A stretch of 64,000 nt of DNA from Arcuatula senhousia (lineage: Eukaryota; Mollusca; Bivalvia; Mytilida; Mytilidae), in assembly GCA_963971305.1 (NCBI GenBank), contig OZ020313.1, positions 53,640,203 through 53,704,202 of the forward strand, in the 5' to 3' direction. Within the stretch, counting starts at the first letter, position 1. Each line of letters begins with the position of its first letter. The position numbers and the translations under genes are program-made. The notes under the pieces were generated by a model. The model did not search any database, had not been told where the DNA came from, and was given only the letters and a program-made list of their open reading frames with translations. Shown piece after piece: positions 1 through 10,598 of this stretch.

Positions 1-818
1 TACTCAATAGCAAAAGTCAAATTCAATAGTCATTTTATAGGTGCCTGTCCCAAGCCTGAAGGAATATCAAAGGAAATATGCGCAATATACATAACATTGT
101 ACACGTTGTTTATGAAAGGTGTTCTATGTCCAGAGGATTTGGCGGTTTTTTATTGGATTGGCATTGGGGTTCAATTAATTACATGGAGGTCTCATTGATT
201 CTGATACCCGTACACAATTCGATGAATTGATAAATGCCTCCATCACAAGCATAATTCACGGGCAAAAAATACGATACACCATTCATCACAAGCCAAGATT
301 TCGGTACGAGCATATTTTTCTCAGTTAATCAATACAATTCATTTTTAAATAATGATGTGAAAACATGTAAAAAAAAGATGCTGCTCCATATGCATATACC
401 AAATTTTTAACGTTCTAAGCAAAAGCAATCTCCATGTCGTAAAGTTAAGTGTTTGTTCAATTTCTTTTTACAGAAGAAATGGTGTCAAAATACTAGTATT
501 TGCCTTGCATTAGTTTGAAGAAAAAAATGCGTTTTTATTTATTTTTTTGTTGGGTTTTGTTCATATTGTTCATTAATTTTGTGAAACACAAATATTTATA
601 TTATATAAATATTTTGTATACAAATGAAAGAAATTAAGAATCAAAGGCTGGTCATCTATCATAAATGTCCAAATCTCCAGCACGAACCGTCGCCTCCTCC
701 ATCCGCAAGCAGCTTTCTATACATTGCAACAGTTATCGATTCCTTCACGAGTAAAAAATTCGCGTAACCAAATTCGGCCCTGATTACACCTTTAAATCTT
801 GGCAAAACTGGCGTCCCG
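1..818. other. AT-rich non-coding stretch
   Basis: No open frame with recognisable protein character and no RNA gene is visible. The stretch is AT-rich with many short A/T runs, and runs directly into the dispersed repeat at about 819. Confidence 0.6.
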
Positions 819-1268
819 TGCGGGGCCCGGGTGGCTAATAGACAGAGCCTTGCTTGTCGTAAGAGGCGACTAAGTGTCTTGGGATTCTTACGTCGGGTCA
901 GTGCTCAGCCCACAAAGCGACCAAATGTGTACCCTTGGTGGCTGAATAGGGTGGCCCTCGTCCCCGGGGGTTGTCAGGTCTAAAGTACGGAAACCCTGAC
1001 CGCTGACCATAGTGGGCCAACATATGTTGAGAGTGCCACGCTTCATGCACGTAAAAGACCCCTTTGTGGACCGCCAAGTAGTGCACCACATAGGCAAACT
1101 TTTCCGCCCCCCCCCCTAATCACCTCTTCAAAATTTACCAGTCCTTTGTTTCCCACCCCACCCCTATATTTTTTCATCATCATCATCATTTCATATTCAT
1201 TTTATCATCCTTTTTATGTTCATCACCTGCATGTTAATAGCGTTGCACGGGCGTAAAACATCAACTCA
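819..1268 (+). repeat. Dispersed repeat family D1, longest copy
   Basis: This GC-richer block starts near GTGCGGGGCCCGGGTGG and ends near GGGCGTAAAACATCAACTC. Its second half recurs twice at 31762-32030 (minus) and 32052-32312 (plus), sharing AGAGTGCCACGCTTCAT, GTGGACCGCCAAG and ATTTTATCATCC. Three partial copies show an interspersed repeat rather than a gene. The short open frames on the minus strand at 888-1097 have no protein-like composition. A TGGCTAATAG match to a pol III A box is present but no convincing B box was found, so SINE status is unproven. Confidence 0.75.
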
Positions 1269-1538
1269 TCAAAAACTGGCACAATTCTAACCACAAAATA
1301 AATAAGAAAAGTATTTGGCAAGAATTGATATATATTAAAATACGAAAATTAACATCGATTTAAGAGACTTATTCCTAGTGGGGCATGTAAACAAAAACAG
1401 TTTGATATGAAAAAAATATGTACAAATGTAAACGAATGTACTTAGAAATATGTAAAAATGTTTTTATTAATGACTTAGAAATATGTAAAAATGTTTTTAA
1501 TTAATGACAAAATATAAACATTCTTCGTAAACAAGGTA

Positions 1539-1818
1539 CAACAAGGTATTAATTTAACTCGGAATTATTTTGATATCCGGAAAAATCACTTTTCCACTTG
1601 CAATAACAACTAACTCAACTAAGGGGTTAGTCCATACTAACCATGCATGCATGGACTAACTTTAGGTTAGTAACCATTCATGTTTTATATAGAAACTAAC
1701 TAAAGGTTAGTCCATGCATGCATGGACTAACCCCTTAGTTGAGTTAGTTGTTATTGCAAGTGGAAAAGTTCTTTTTCCGGATATTAAAATAATTCCGAGT
1801 TAAATTAATACCTTGTTG
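1539..1818. mobile_element. Palindromic MITE flanked by TA duplication
   Basis: A 280-bp foldback element. The left arm begins CAACAAGGTATTAATTT and the right arm ends with its exact complement; the long arms (roughly 130 bp each) surround a short asymmetric centre near 1680-1690. TA flanks both ends (1537-1538 and 1819-1820). The homologous position in copy B (about 6240) reads GTAAACAAGGTACTTTTATT without the element, giving a clean empty site with one TA. TA duplication suggests mobilisation by a Tc1/mariner-type transposase; that assignment is inference. No transposase is encoded. Confidence 0.85.
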
Positions 1819-2060
1819 TACTCTTATTACTCAACGCTGATTTACAACAGTTCATCACAAGTCTGGCTTGAGGTAGGTCTTAGATAACGTATTTTTTGTA
1901 ATTTGTGTATTGAAAATCCTATTGTTCAGTTGAAAAGTGTTTATTTTAATGGTAAAATGTGTTTTGAATTTAGAAATGAGTGTGGTCTAACCTCTGAGGG
2001 TCAACCAATCTTTCTACTTTTTGCTTATCGCTAAAATAGTATGTGGAAAGTGGGCTGTAA

Positions 2061-2650
2061 AAATGAAAGGACCTTAGTGAGCACGCTCACATACCTCACA
2101 CGTTCTGCTATTTGACTTTAAAAATTAACCTTGAGCTCGAAAGCTTTGCGTATTAAAATTTGTGATAGCATAAACAGTTACATGCATACCAAGTTTCGTC
2201 AAATTCTGTTTAGATGTTTAAGAGGAGTTGCGTTCAAAAACTGTAATAAGGATTTTCTTCAAATTTCTAAGTCTAAAGGACCATAACTTCCACAAAATTT
2301 GCAGATAAAAAATTTATTGTTATATGCACAACGACATATGGTACACTTGTTGCATACCGAGTTTCGTTAAATTCTGTTCAGTAATTTAATAGCAGTTGCC
2401 TTCACAAACTAAAAGTAGGATTTTCTGAAAATTTCCAAGTCCAAAGGACCAAAACCCCCACAAAAAATTGCGGAATAAAAATTCCTGGTAATATGTACAA
2501 CTACATATGGTGTACTTCTTGCATATCAAGTTTCATAAAATTCAAAAATACTTTTTTTTAAGAGGAGTTGCGTTCACAAACTTTTAGCACAGACTGACGG
2601 ACAGACGAGTCAAAAACATAATACCCTCCGCAACTTCGTTGCGTGGGGCA
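2061..2650 (+). mobile_element. Short interspersed element with AAT-type 3' tail
   Basis: About 590 bp present in copy A but absent from copy B, where GGGCTGTAAA continues directly to ATATTCATAAAC. It begins AATGAAAGGACCTTAGTGAG and ends with GACGGACAGACG, then CAACTTCGTTGCGTGGGGCA and TAATAATAA. It contains two internally similar blocks, each with a GTTTCGT(C/T)AAATTCTGTT motif (about 2191 and 2362). The simple-repeat tail suggests a retroposed or microsatellite-ended element. Exact ends and target duplication cannot be fixed by eye. Confidence 0.7.
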
Positions 2651-3462
2651 TAATAATAATTTTCATCTACATAATATCAATTATGGATTTTATCATTTAC
2701 ATAGCTGAAATTGCGATTTATTATTGTGGGATAGATATTCCACTTTGTATTAAAAATAATTGTATTCTGAATGTTTTATAATTGTTATAACACGTTATCA
2801 TATAGCCTTTATCTCGCCCGCTATTGAATTTATTTCACCCCTTTCCGTACAAGTTCGGCAATTTCCGGTACATATATACTTCTAGATTCATTACCATTCG
2901 TTTGAAAACAAGAACACTAATAAAAAACATCTAATAGAACAAATAAATTGCCCTTTTTAAAGAAACAATATGGTCATCCTATTATAGGAAAACTGTTAAA
3001 ATAAATATGTTAAATGTGTTGTTGCTCGTAACATTAAATGATGCAGTTTTACTTTACATAGGTTGACGTATATGACAAAAATCATATCATGACATTGTAT
3101 GTAGATAATACTTTATCAGCTCTCGGGCATATCTCATCCCTCGAGCCATTCGGCTCTCGGGCCTAAATAAAACCCTAGGGCTAATAAAGGGTTAGATATG
3201 AAAATGCCATGTTAAAATCTATACTTATGAAATAGTAAAAAACTGTAATTTGATGTTTATACATTGTAATGTAAGAAAAAGTTGAATGAAAAGGAAAAAA
3301 GAACCTGCCTGTCATTCAAGTCAATATGATAGCAACTGGAAGGTAAACTTTATTTTTTCCTTTTTAATCCCATATTGATTCTGGCTTCTTACTTTTCACA
3401 GCTCTAACATATTTGCCTCTTAATAGTCTACAAAGTCAGCAATTGTCACTTCCAAATAAGGT

Positions 3463-3848
3463 GAGTGAGTGAGTTGATGTTTTAGCATGTTTTTCAAGTT
3501 CGATCGAAAAATAACTTTCTCTAATTTTCATCCGATTTATCAACCTCTCAACCAGTTGTGAAAAATATTTCTCACCTGTAGAGAGAAATTTGTTCTCAGC
3601 GTAATTGCACGTGCAATTGATGAGCGACCTATTGCAACTTCTAACCTGTAAACATTAGAGAAAAACATTCTACAACTTAATTCTCGATGATTATGGAATT
3701 TCTATCTAACTACCTCAAATGTAGGGTATACATGTGCTGTTGGCCTGTTTGTAACCGAACCCTGTTATAATCAATTGTATAGCACACTGTAATGCTAATG
3801 AACGTTAGTTAGCTATTCCCAATTTTTATTTCGAACACCTGTGAAGGT
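3463..3848. other. Non-coding spacer
   Basis: Starts with a short GTGA run (GTGAGTGAGTGAG). No gene or structured repeat is recognised. Confidence 0.5.
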
Positions 3849-4165
3849 AAGCACTGCTGGCGGAGTTTTAATTCCCCGAGGTTCGCCTGCTCTGGCACCA
3901 ACACTTTTGTGTTGGAGAACACATCAAAACTTTAAATTATCCGTTTAAATTTCAAAATTGTCTAAACCCTAAGGTTCTTCCTACTCCAGACATAGGTTGA
4001 TCATCATAGTAATAATTTGGTTCCCCAGTTTGGTATGTTTGGTTTTATTGTTCTATGCTCTTCATAATCACAAAGTGATTGGCATTTTCAATATTTTTGG
4101 TAGAGCGCCTTTGATGAGTCTTGAATAGACGAAAAACACGTCAGGCGTAGCAAAATGTTTTGTCT
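3849..4165 (+). repeat. Bivalve-type dispersed repeat (CTGATGAGTC family), decayed copy
   Basis: Contains in order ACTGCTGGCGGA, CCCCGAGG, a hairpin-like ACACTTTTGTGTT, then TTTGATGAGTCTTGAATAGACG and CGTCAGGCGTA. The same order of motifs appears at 63709-64000 (CCGCTGCTGGTGGA, TCCCCGAGGGTAATC, AGACTTGTCTGAC). From memory this arrangement is extremely common in mussel and other bivalve DNA, which is part of the basis for the taxonomic suggestion. Confidence 0.6.
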
Positions 4166-4639
4166 GGAACTTTGTTGTCATTTTTATTTAACCAATCAAG
4201 AATATCTCTGTATGTATTATACTTACATACATGTTACATGTATCCTCACTTCATCATTGAAACATAACTGTAACCCTGTTGGTGACAGATTGGCTGAGCT
4301 TATAACCTTTAAGTCTGAAAAATGTCATATTTTGTATCAAAACCATACCACTGATTAATTAGTAAGTAGCCCCTGGTGTGTTCCAGGCCCATTTTTGCCA
4401 AATTAAACATTTTCAATTCGAAGGGACGACAATTCCGATTCGCCACAATAAAGTGAGATCGGTTTATCTATTGTCTGCATCTACAAATATCAAATAACAT
4501 GAACAAGCTTATCTATGTAACACAGGGATTATTTTCACCGACAGATGGTGAAGAAGTATAATAATTCAATTGATCATTAATGAGTGTGCTGATTTACGTG
4601 ATGTTTAACAATTTTCGATCTCTCAGATGAATGCAGATG
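4166..4639. other. Non-coding spacer
   Basis: The open frame 4155-4358 has no protein-like features. No RNA gene or repeat is recognised. Confidence 0.5.
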
Positions 4640-5022
4640 TTAGTTTGTCATAGGGATTTGCTTTGGCTTCCTTTACCGGATTTGACAAACTGAATTGACT
4701 GTTGGCAACGCGACGGGTGTGCTATAGCAAGCAGGAACTGCTTACTCATCCAGAGCACCTTAGTTCACTCTCGTTTCGACTGGAGTTTGTGTTGTTGATT
4801 GATATTTAGTTATTTTTGTGTTTCAATGTTTTACATGTTGTCTGTTATTGTCTCATTCTTGTTGGTGTTTACTGGTTTTGTCTCTGCTCTTCCAGACTTT
4901 TGACATTCGAGATACTCCATTGGTACCTCTGCTTCTTTGACACGCTGAATTGGAAATAAGCTGAACGACGGGTGTGCTATATATATAAAAGGCAGGAACC
5001 GCATACTCTTCCTGAGTAAAAA
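4640..5022 (+). mobile_element. 3' region of a Penelope-like retroelement, partly tandem
   Basis: Matches the non-coding 3' part of the element at 44500-45016 (there minus) and 59950-60150. Shared strings include GCAACGCGACGGGTGTGCTA, GCAGGAACTGCTTACTC, TCGTTTCGACTGGAGTT, GTTGGTGTTTACTGGTTT and CCATTGGTACCTCTGC. After the terminal string, GACACGCTGAATTGG and GACGGGTGTGCTATA occur again (about 4938-5022), so the 3' region is partly tandemly repeated. No reverse transcriptase is retained in this copy. Confidence 0.7.
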
Positions 5023-5023
5023 A

Positions 5024-7308
5024 CAACTGGCACAATTCTAACCATAGAAAATAGAAAAATAAGAATTTGGCAAGAATTGGTATATTTAAATATGAAAATT
5101 AGCATTGATTTGAAAGACTCTTTCCAAGTGGGTGATGTAACCAAAAACAGCTAAACATGCAAAAATATATGCAAATGTAAACCGATATAATTAGATATGT
5201 GTAAAAATGACCTAACACAAGTGATTTTCCTTTTCGTTTTTCGTTTTTCAAATTTTTTTTTTTCAAATTTTTTTTTTTTAGAATTTTTTTTTTTTTTAGA
5301 TTTTGAATAGGAAAATGACCCATTTTCCTTTTCGTTTTTCATTTTCCTTTTCGATTTTGAATAGGAAAATGACTCATTTTCCTTTTCGTTTTTCCTTTTC
5401 GATTTTGAATAGGAAAATGGCCCATTTTCCTTTTCGTTATTCATTTTCCTTTTCAAATTTTTTTTTTCAAAATTTTTTTTTCGATTCTTTTTTTTTCGAT
5501 TTTGAATAGGAAAATGGCCCATTTTCCTATTCAAAATCGAAAAGGAAAATGAAAAACGAAAAGGAAAATGAATAACGAAAAGGAAAATGAGTCATTTTCC
5601 TATTCAAAATCGAAAAGGAAAAGGAAAAACGAAAAGGAAAATGAGTCATTTTCCTATTCAAAATCGAAAAGGAAAAGGAAAAACGAAAAGGAAAATGGGT
5701 CGTTTTCCTATTCAAAATCTAAAAAAAAAAAAAAAAAAAAAATCGAAAAAAAAAAATTTGAAAAAAAAATTTGAAAAGGAAGATGAATAACGAAAAGGAA
5801 AATGGGCCATTTTCCTATTCAAAATCGAAAAGGAAAATGAAACACGAAAAGGAAAATGAATAACGAAAAGGAAAATGAATAACGAAAAGGAAAATGAAAA
5901 ACGAAAAGGAAAATGGGTCGTTTTCCTATTAAAAATTTAAAAAAAAAAAAAAAAAAAAAATCGAAAAAAAAAATTTTGAAAAAAAAAATTTGAAAAGGAA
6001 AATGAATAACGAAAAGGAAAATAGGCCATTTTCCTATTCAAAATCGAAAGGAAAATGAAAAACGAAAAGGAAAATGGGTCATTTTCCTATTCAAAATCTA
6101 AAAAAAAAAAAAAAATCGAAAAAAAAAAAAATTGAAAAAAAAAATTTGAAAAACGAAAAACGAAAAACGAAAAGGAAAATCACTTGTGTTAGGTGTAAAA
6201 CCGTTTTATTCACGACAAAATATATACAATTTTCGTAAACAAGGTACTTTTATTACACAACACTGATTACAATAGTTCATAACAACTGTGGCTTGAGGTA
6301 TGTCTAAAATAACATATTTTTTGCAATTTGTGTATTGAAAACCTTATTGTAAAGTTGAAAACGGTTTCTTTTAATGGTAAAAATGTGTTTCGAATTTAAA
6401 AGTAAGTGTAATCTAATCTCCGAGGACCAACCAATCTTACTATGCTCTGCTTATCGCTAAAAAAGTATGTGGAAACTGGGCTGTAAAGATATTCATAAAC
6501 ATAATATCAAGTATGGATTATATCATCTACAAAGCTGAAATTAAGATTTTTTTAGCGTGGGATAAAGATTCTACGTTGTATTAAAATGAATTGGAATTGA
6601 AACCGTTTTATAACTTTTATAACATGTTATCATATAAAGCCTTTACCCCCCGCTAACAGAATTTATTTCACCCCTTTCCTAATAAGTTTGGCGATTTCCG
6701 ATATTTATTTAATATTTTTTCTGTGTCAATCCCTTATCGATTATTCACAAAATCGCAGACGATGCAGATAAAGTTAAGCAACCTACTTAAGATGATACTG
6801 ATGCATACGAAGATCCGTACCATTCGTTTAAAAACAGGAACACTAATAAATCACATCCCATTTAATAAAACAATAAATTTCTTTATTTAAGAAACATTTT
6901 GGTCATCCTATTATAAGAAAACTGTTAAAATAAAACTGTTAAATGTGTTGTTTACTCGCAACAGTAGATAATTTCTTATGATGTATAGTTTTACTTTACG
7001 TAAGTTGACGAATATGATAGAAAGATTATTACTTAACATTGTATATAGCTAATCCTTTATCAGCCCTCGGGCTGATATAAAGCCTGAGGGCTAATTATGG
7101 GTTAGAAATAAAAAAATGCCATGTAATAATCTACACTTATAAAATATTAAAAAACCTGTAAATTGATGTTAATACATCGTAATATAATGCAAGTTGAATG
7201 AATAGAAAAAAAGAATCGGTCTGTCATTCAAGTCAATAGGATAGTAATCAAATGATAAACTTCATTTGTTTCTTCTTAATTCCATAATGATTTCTGGCTT
7301 CTTACTTT
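5024..7308 (+). repeat. Long dispersed repeat, copy B (left part)
   Basis: Homologous to copy A (1270-3462). It carries a 1-kb foldback element (5207-6193) that copy A lacks, and is split at TTCTTACTTT by the gypsy element beginning at 7309. The homology resumes at 33091 with AAGCTCTTGC through GCAATTGTCAGTTGCAAATA. Non-coding. Confidence 0.8.
5207..6193. mobile_element. Foldback element of GGAAAATG/CGAAAA repeats
   Basis: The ends are CCTAACACAAGTGATTTTCC (5211) and its inverse complement GGAAAATCACTTGTGTTAGG (ending 6193). Between them lie many copies of GGAAAATG, AACGAAAAGG and TCCTATTCAAAAT in one orientation after about 5530 and in the opposite orientation before it, with long A or T tracts. 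The whole is therefore a ~985-bp inverted repeat. An 8-bp direct repeat GTGTAAAA occurs at 5199-5206 and 6193-6200, a candidate target duplication. Copy A lacks the insert. Lys/Glu/Asn/Phe-rich open frames here are repeat artefacts. Confidence 0.8.
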
Positions 7309-7870
7309 TGTTATATTTTATAATGATTATGGGTCAGAAAATAATTAATTAATTGTATTAGTCTAGACTGGTCAGTTCCACACGTGTAGATCTTTCTCAT
7401 GTCCATCTGGGAATTGTAAGGAACATCACAGAGATTGAAATCAATTTATCTCTTCTCTAATTTTTATTGCTATTTTGATAACGGCTGACCAGAGTAACTG
7501 TAAAGTTCATGAAGGTTTCATGATAAACATTGTTTGACATTAAAATATGTTTATAGTCTTAGTCTAAAGGTTTCTATAAGAGAGAAAGCTATTGGTCATT
7601 TTTAGAATTCTTAATTACTTGTAATGTTGAATTGGGAGGGGTTTAGTTTATTAAATGTATCTGTTTGTGTTAGAAAATTAGAATGTTAGAGCTAATAAAG
7701 AACTTGCTCCACTCTTATAACATCGAGTGTGTAATGTAATATTAATTTGTAATTGTTTTATTTCGTATATTGGATTTAATAAACGTTTATTTTACATGGA
7801 TTATTATATACTAAAAGTTGAACGCCCAGTTGAAATAAAAAGATGAACAATTTGTTCCCCATTGTTCACA
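7309..7870 (+). repeat. 5' LTR of gypsy element I
   Basis: 562 bp beginning TGTTATATTTTATAATG and ending CCCATTGTTCACA. It matches 10127-10565 over positions 1-439 and 32962-33086 over positions 438-562. A polyadenylation-like AATAAA occurs in GCTAATAAAGAAC. This undisturbed LTR is the reference empty site for the 22-kb insertion in the 3' LTR. Confidence 0.95.
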
Positions 7871-7888
7871 TGGTGGAGAATTTAAACC
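7871..7888 (+). promoter_or_regulatory. Primer binding site, gypsy element I
   Basis: TGGTGGAGAATTTAAACC starts immediately after the LTR terminal CA. The leading TGG pairs with the CCA end of a tRNA, as expected for a minus-strand primer site. I could not assign the tRNA. Confidence 0.6.
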
Positions 7889-8037
7889 TTCTTGGATTTA
7901 TTTATAGTGGAATTTTAATTTTATTATGTTTGGATATCATGTTTGTGGAAAATTCTGTGTTTTGGATTTATTTCTAGTGAAATATTAATTCCCTGTTTTT
8001 GGATTACTAAGTGAAACTTTATGTCTTGGGATTTACA

Positions 8038-8622
8038 ATGGCAATGGATGATAACTTTTCGTTTTCTACTCCTGAGCGAGGTTTACCGCCTACCAACCCA
8101 TGGTATGATGACGCACCGTCTAGTTTTCAATCATCGATGTTTACACCAGCTCCAACAGCAGTTCCAAAACTTACACTTCAAAAATTTAGCGGATATACAC
8201 ATGAAGATGCTGACAAATTTTTATCGGAATTTACATGATATTGTACATTTAATTCAATTTTTGATGATGGACAAAGAGTAGCAGCTTTTCATTTACATTT
8301 AAATGGACCATCACTTGTTTGGTACAATTCATTAGATCCAAATACTAAAGGCTCCTGGACATCAGTACAACAACATTTTGTAAAACAATATTCTAGTTTA
8401 GATGTGTTCGATCCAGCGATGGTTGCCGAAGCGGAAATATTTGACAATTTATCTTTGCAAAAACATCAGCAAATTGAAGATTACCACAGTAAAGTGCTAG
8501 AAAAGGGTACTAAATTGAAGAAATCGGACAGAGATATGATTTCTCGATTTGTAAATGGACTTCCGCCTCAACTGGCTTTCTTTGTTCGCGCTAGAAATAT
8601 TACTAACTTGAAGATGACATAA
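8038..8622 (+). pseudogene. gag fragment of gypsy element I, with internal TGA
   Basis: An in-frame Gag-like reading frame starts at ATG 8038 (or 8011) and is interrupted by a single TGA at 8236-8238. The same frame continues to 8622, so one substitution explains the break. Downstream residues include FHLHLNGPSLVWYNSL, VQQHFVKQYSS and IEDYHSKVLEKG, the pattern of the Ty3/gypsy capsid (retrotransposon gag family). The frame ends abruptly after RNITNLKMT where the inverted pol block begins. No zinc knuckle follows. Leader 7871-8037 is untranslated. Non-functional as it stands. Confidence 0.8.
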
Positions 8623-9943
8623 AATTTGGTGACTTTTCAGAAAATGACCCAGTTAACTCTTGTAAATCAGGAAAATTATAATGTGAATTTTCCATTTGGG
8701 AATTCAAAAATCGAAAATCTACACAAAATCTGTAAGAAGACACACTATATTCTTTTGTAATTTCATCAGGTTTGTCTTTAGGTTTAGACCTTTTTGAAAC
8801 TAATACAATATGACTAGTAATAGGTAAATTTTCAGTTTCATCAACCTTAGCAATAATACCCTGTCTTAACAATTCATTCAACTGATGTCTTAAAACCTCT
8901 CTTTTATCAGGAGGTAACCTATATGGCCTATGATGCTTAGATTGAAAATCTGGTTTTAACCTAATCTGATGCTCTACTACATTTGTTACACCCAAATCTT
9001 CATTGTCATCAGTAACAAAAACAGACTTGAATTCACAAAGTGTGTCTACTAAAATATTTCTCTGACTTTTAGTAAGACCCTCGTCAACATTTAAATTTTC
9101 TTTGAACCTGTTTTCTACAGAATCAGCTTCCTTAAAGTTTGCATTTACATTTGAACACTCAATTCTCTGAACAGTAAAACTATCATCAATAACATTAAAA
9201 TTAGCAACTGATAAACCCTTACCTAGATAAATGGATTCATTTCCCAAGTTTAAAATCCTCACAGGAATTGTATAACTAATTGAAACACTACACAATGATT
9301 TAGCTAGCACGACAGCTTTGTCACGTAATGTTTGATGTGCAATGCAAACTCCTTGCTGTCCTATCATCAGTCTTTTTGGCACTTTTGCTAATACAGTAAC
9401 TTCACTTTTGGGTAATATCGTAACAGCATTTTTCAAAGAAACCTTTGCCGATTTAGTATCACATCTATATGAATAATTTGAAAAATCTAACATCATTCCT
9501 CTCTTTTTAAAATACTGACAACCTAAAATAAGAGGATGCGATGCGGCATTCAATATATACACAATAACACTATGTTTTCTACCAACAATCGGCGTTTTAA
9601 TTTGAATTCTGGCAGTTCCCAAAATTTCTATAGCTTGATTATTTGCCAATGTTAAAGTTTCTTGATAGCAAGATTTAAAAGTCGACTTAACCTTTGCTGG
9701 AAGACTTTTATACAAAGCATGTGAAATAATATTGTGACTACTGCCAGAATCCAACAAAGCAAACACATTTGAATTATACAAATTAACAGGTAAAAAGAGA
9801 AATGGAGCTTCACATTGCACATCATCGTCCGAGCTTGATTCACTATCTTCTTCCGAACCGCAAGTTACGGACGCCATAAAACTTATCAAGAGTTTTGTAG
9901 CTCTACTAGCAAAGCAAAATATGTTGATTGTCACACAATGCAA
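8603..9943 (-). pseudogene. Inverted protease/partial reverse transcriptase segment of gypsy element I
   Basis: A 446-codon frame on the strand opposite to the LTRs, primer site and gag. The aspartic protease motif LLDSGSSHNII lies near residue 65. A linker with VVEHQIRLKPDF leads into the start of RT (RPYRLPPDKREV, LLRQGIIAKV, SSYRFCVDFRFLN, FPDLQELTGSF). It stops before the first catalytic aspartate, so fingers/palm, YxDD, RNase H and integrase are missing. The last codons (MSSSS) overlap the gag end and mark the inversion breakpoint. The Met chosen is simply the first in frame; the real protein would have been a Gag-Pol extension. Confidence 0.85.
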
Positions 9944-10126
9944 TGACTGGTTGGTAATTTTACAAGTTGGTTAGCATGTTTAGTTTCATATGAATAGAAA
10001 TGTAGTTAGAAATTAGTTTAGTTTTGTTTTTGTTCATTATTTCCTTGATTTTTTTTTTCTGGTTAATTGTATTTTCAGACCCATTGTAAAATTTTTGAAT
10101 CAAAATTTTATTTTTAAGGCGGGGGA
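9944..10126 (+). other. 3' untranslated part and polypurine tract of gypsy element I
   Basis: T-rich non-coding sequence ending in AAGGCGGGGGA (about 10116-10126), immediately before the 3' LTR at 10127. The tract fits the plus-strand primer position and confirms the plus orientation of the element. Confidence 0.7.
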
Positions 10127-10565
10127 TGTTATATTTTATAATGATTATGGGTCAGAAAATAATTAATTAATTGTATTAGTCTAGACTGGTCAGTTCCACA
10201 CGTGTAGATCTTTCTCATGTCCATCTGGGAATTGTAAGGAACATCACAGAGATTGAAATCAATTTATCTCTTCTCTAATTTTTATTGCTATTTTGATAAC
10301 GGCTGACCAGAGTAACTGTAAAGTTCATGAAGGTTTCATGATAAACATTGTTTGACATTAAAATATGTTTATAGTCTTAGTCTAAAGGTTTCTATAAGAG
10401 AGAAAGCTATTGGTCATTTTTAGAATTCTTAATTACTTGTAATGTTGAATTGGGAGGGGTTTAGTTTATTAAATGTATCTGTTTGTGTTAGAAAATTAGA
10501 ATGTTAGAGCTAATAAAGAACTTGCTCCACTCTTATAACATCGAGTGTGTAATGTAATATTAATT
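10127..10565 (+). repeat. 3' LTR of gypsy element I, first piece
   Basis: Matches 7309-7747 with no difference that I can see, then stops at ATTAATT where the tandem array begins. The LTR resumes at 32962. Confidence 0.95.
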
Positions 10566-10598
10566 AAGGTCTTTCACGACTACGGTCGTAAAGACCTT
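10566..10598 (+). other. 5'-terminal hairpin of the Helentron-like element
   Basis: The first 33 nt fold into a stem of AAGGTCTTT with AAAGACCTT and ACGAC with GTCGT, with one bulged C and a short loop. The same hairpin heads every satellite unit. Confidence 0.8.

Larger units (their letters stand above)
1270..3462 (+). repeat. Long dispersed repeat, copy A
   Basis: Starting at AACTGGCACAATTCTAACC, this segment aligns by eye with 5024-7308 and then, after the retrotransposon, with 33091-33185. Shared landmarks are GGCAAGAATTG, GTAAACAAGGTA, TGGCTTGAGGTA, CAACCAATCTT, TATTTCACCCCTTTCC, ACCATTCGTTT, GTCATTCAAGTCAATA, TTCTGGCTTCTTACTTT and GCAATTGTCA. It has no coding potential. Copy A lacks the gypsy element that splits copy B and so acts as a pre-insertion reference. 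It carries two private insertions of its own (1539-1818 and about 2061-2650). Confidence 0.8.

Noticed and set aside
819..900. tRNA-derived SINE head in repeat D1
   Set aside because: An A-box-like TGGCTAATAG is present but no matching B box at the expected distance was found.
5099..5790. Several overlapping Lys/Asn/Glu- and Phe/Ser-rich open frames
   Set aside because: Products of the GGAAAATG/CGAAAA foldback repeat, present on both strands and in several frames.
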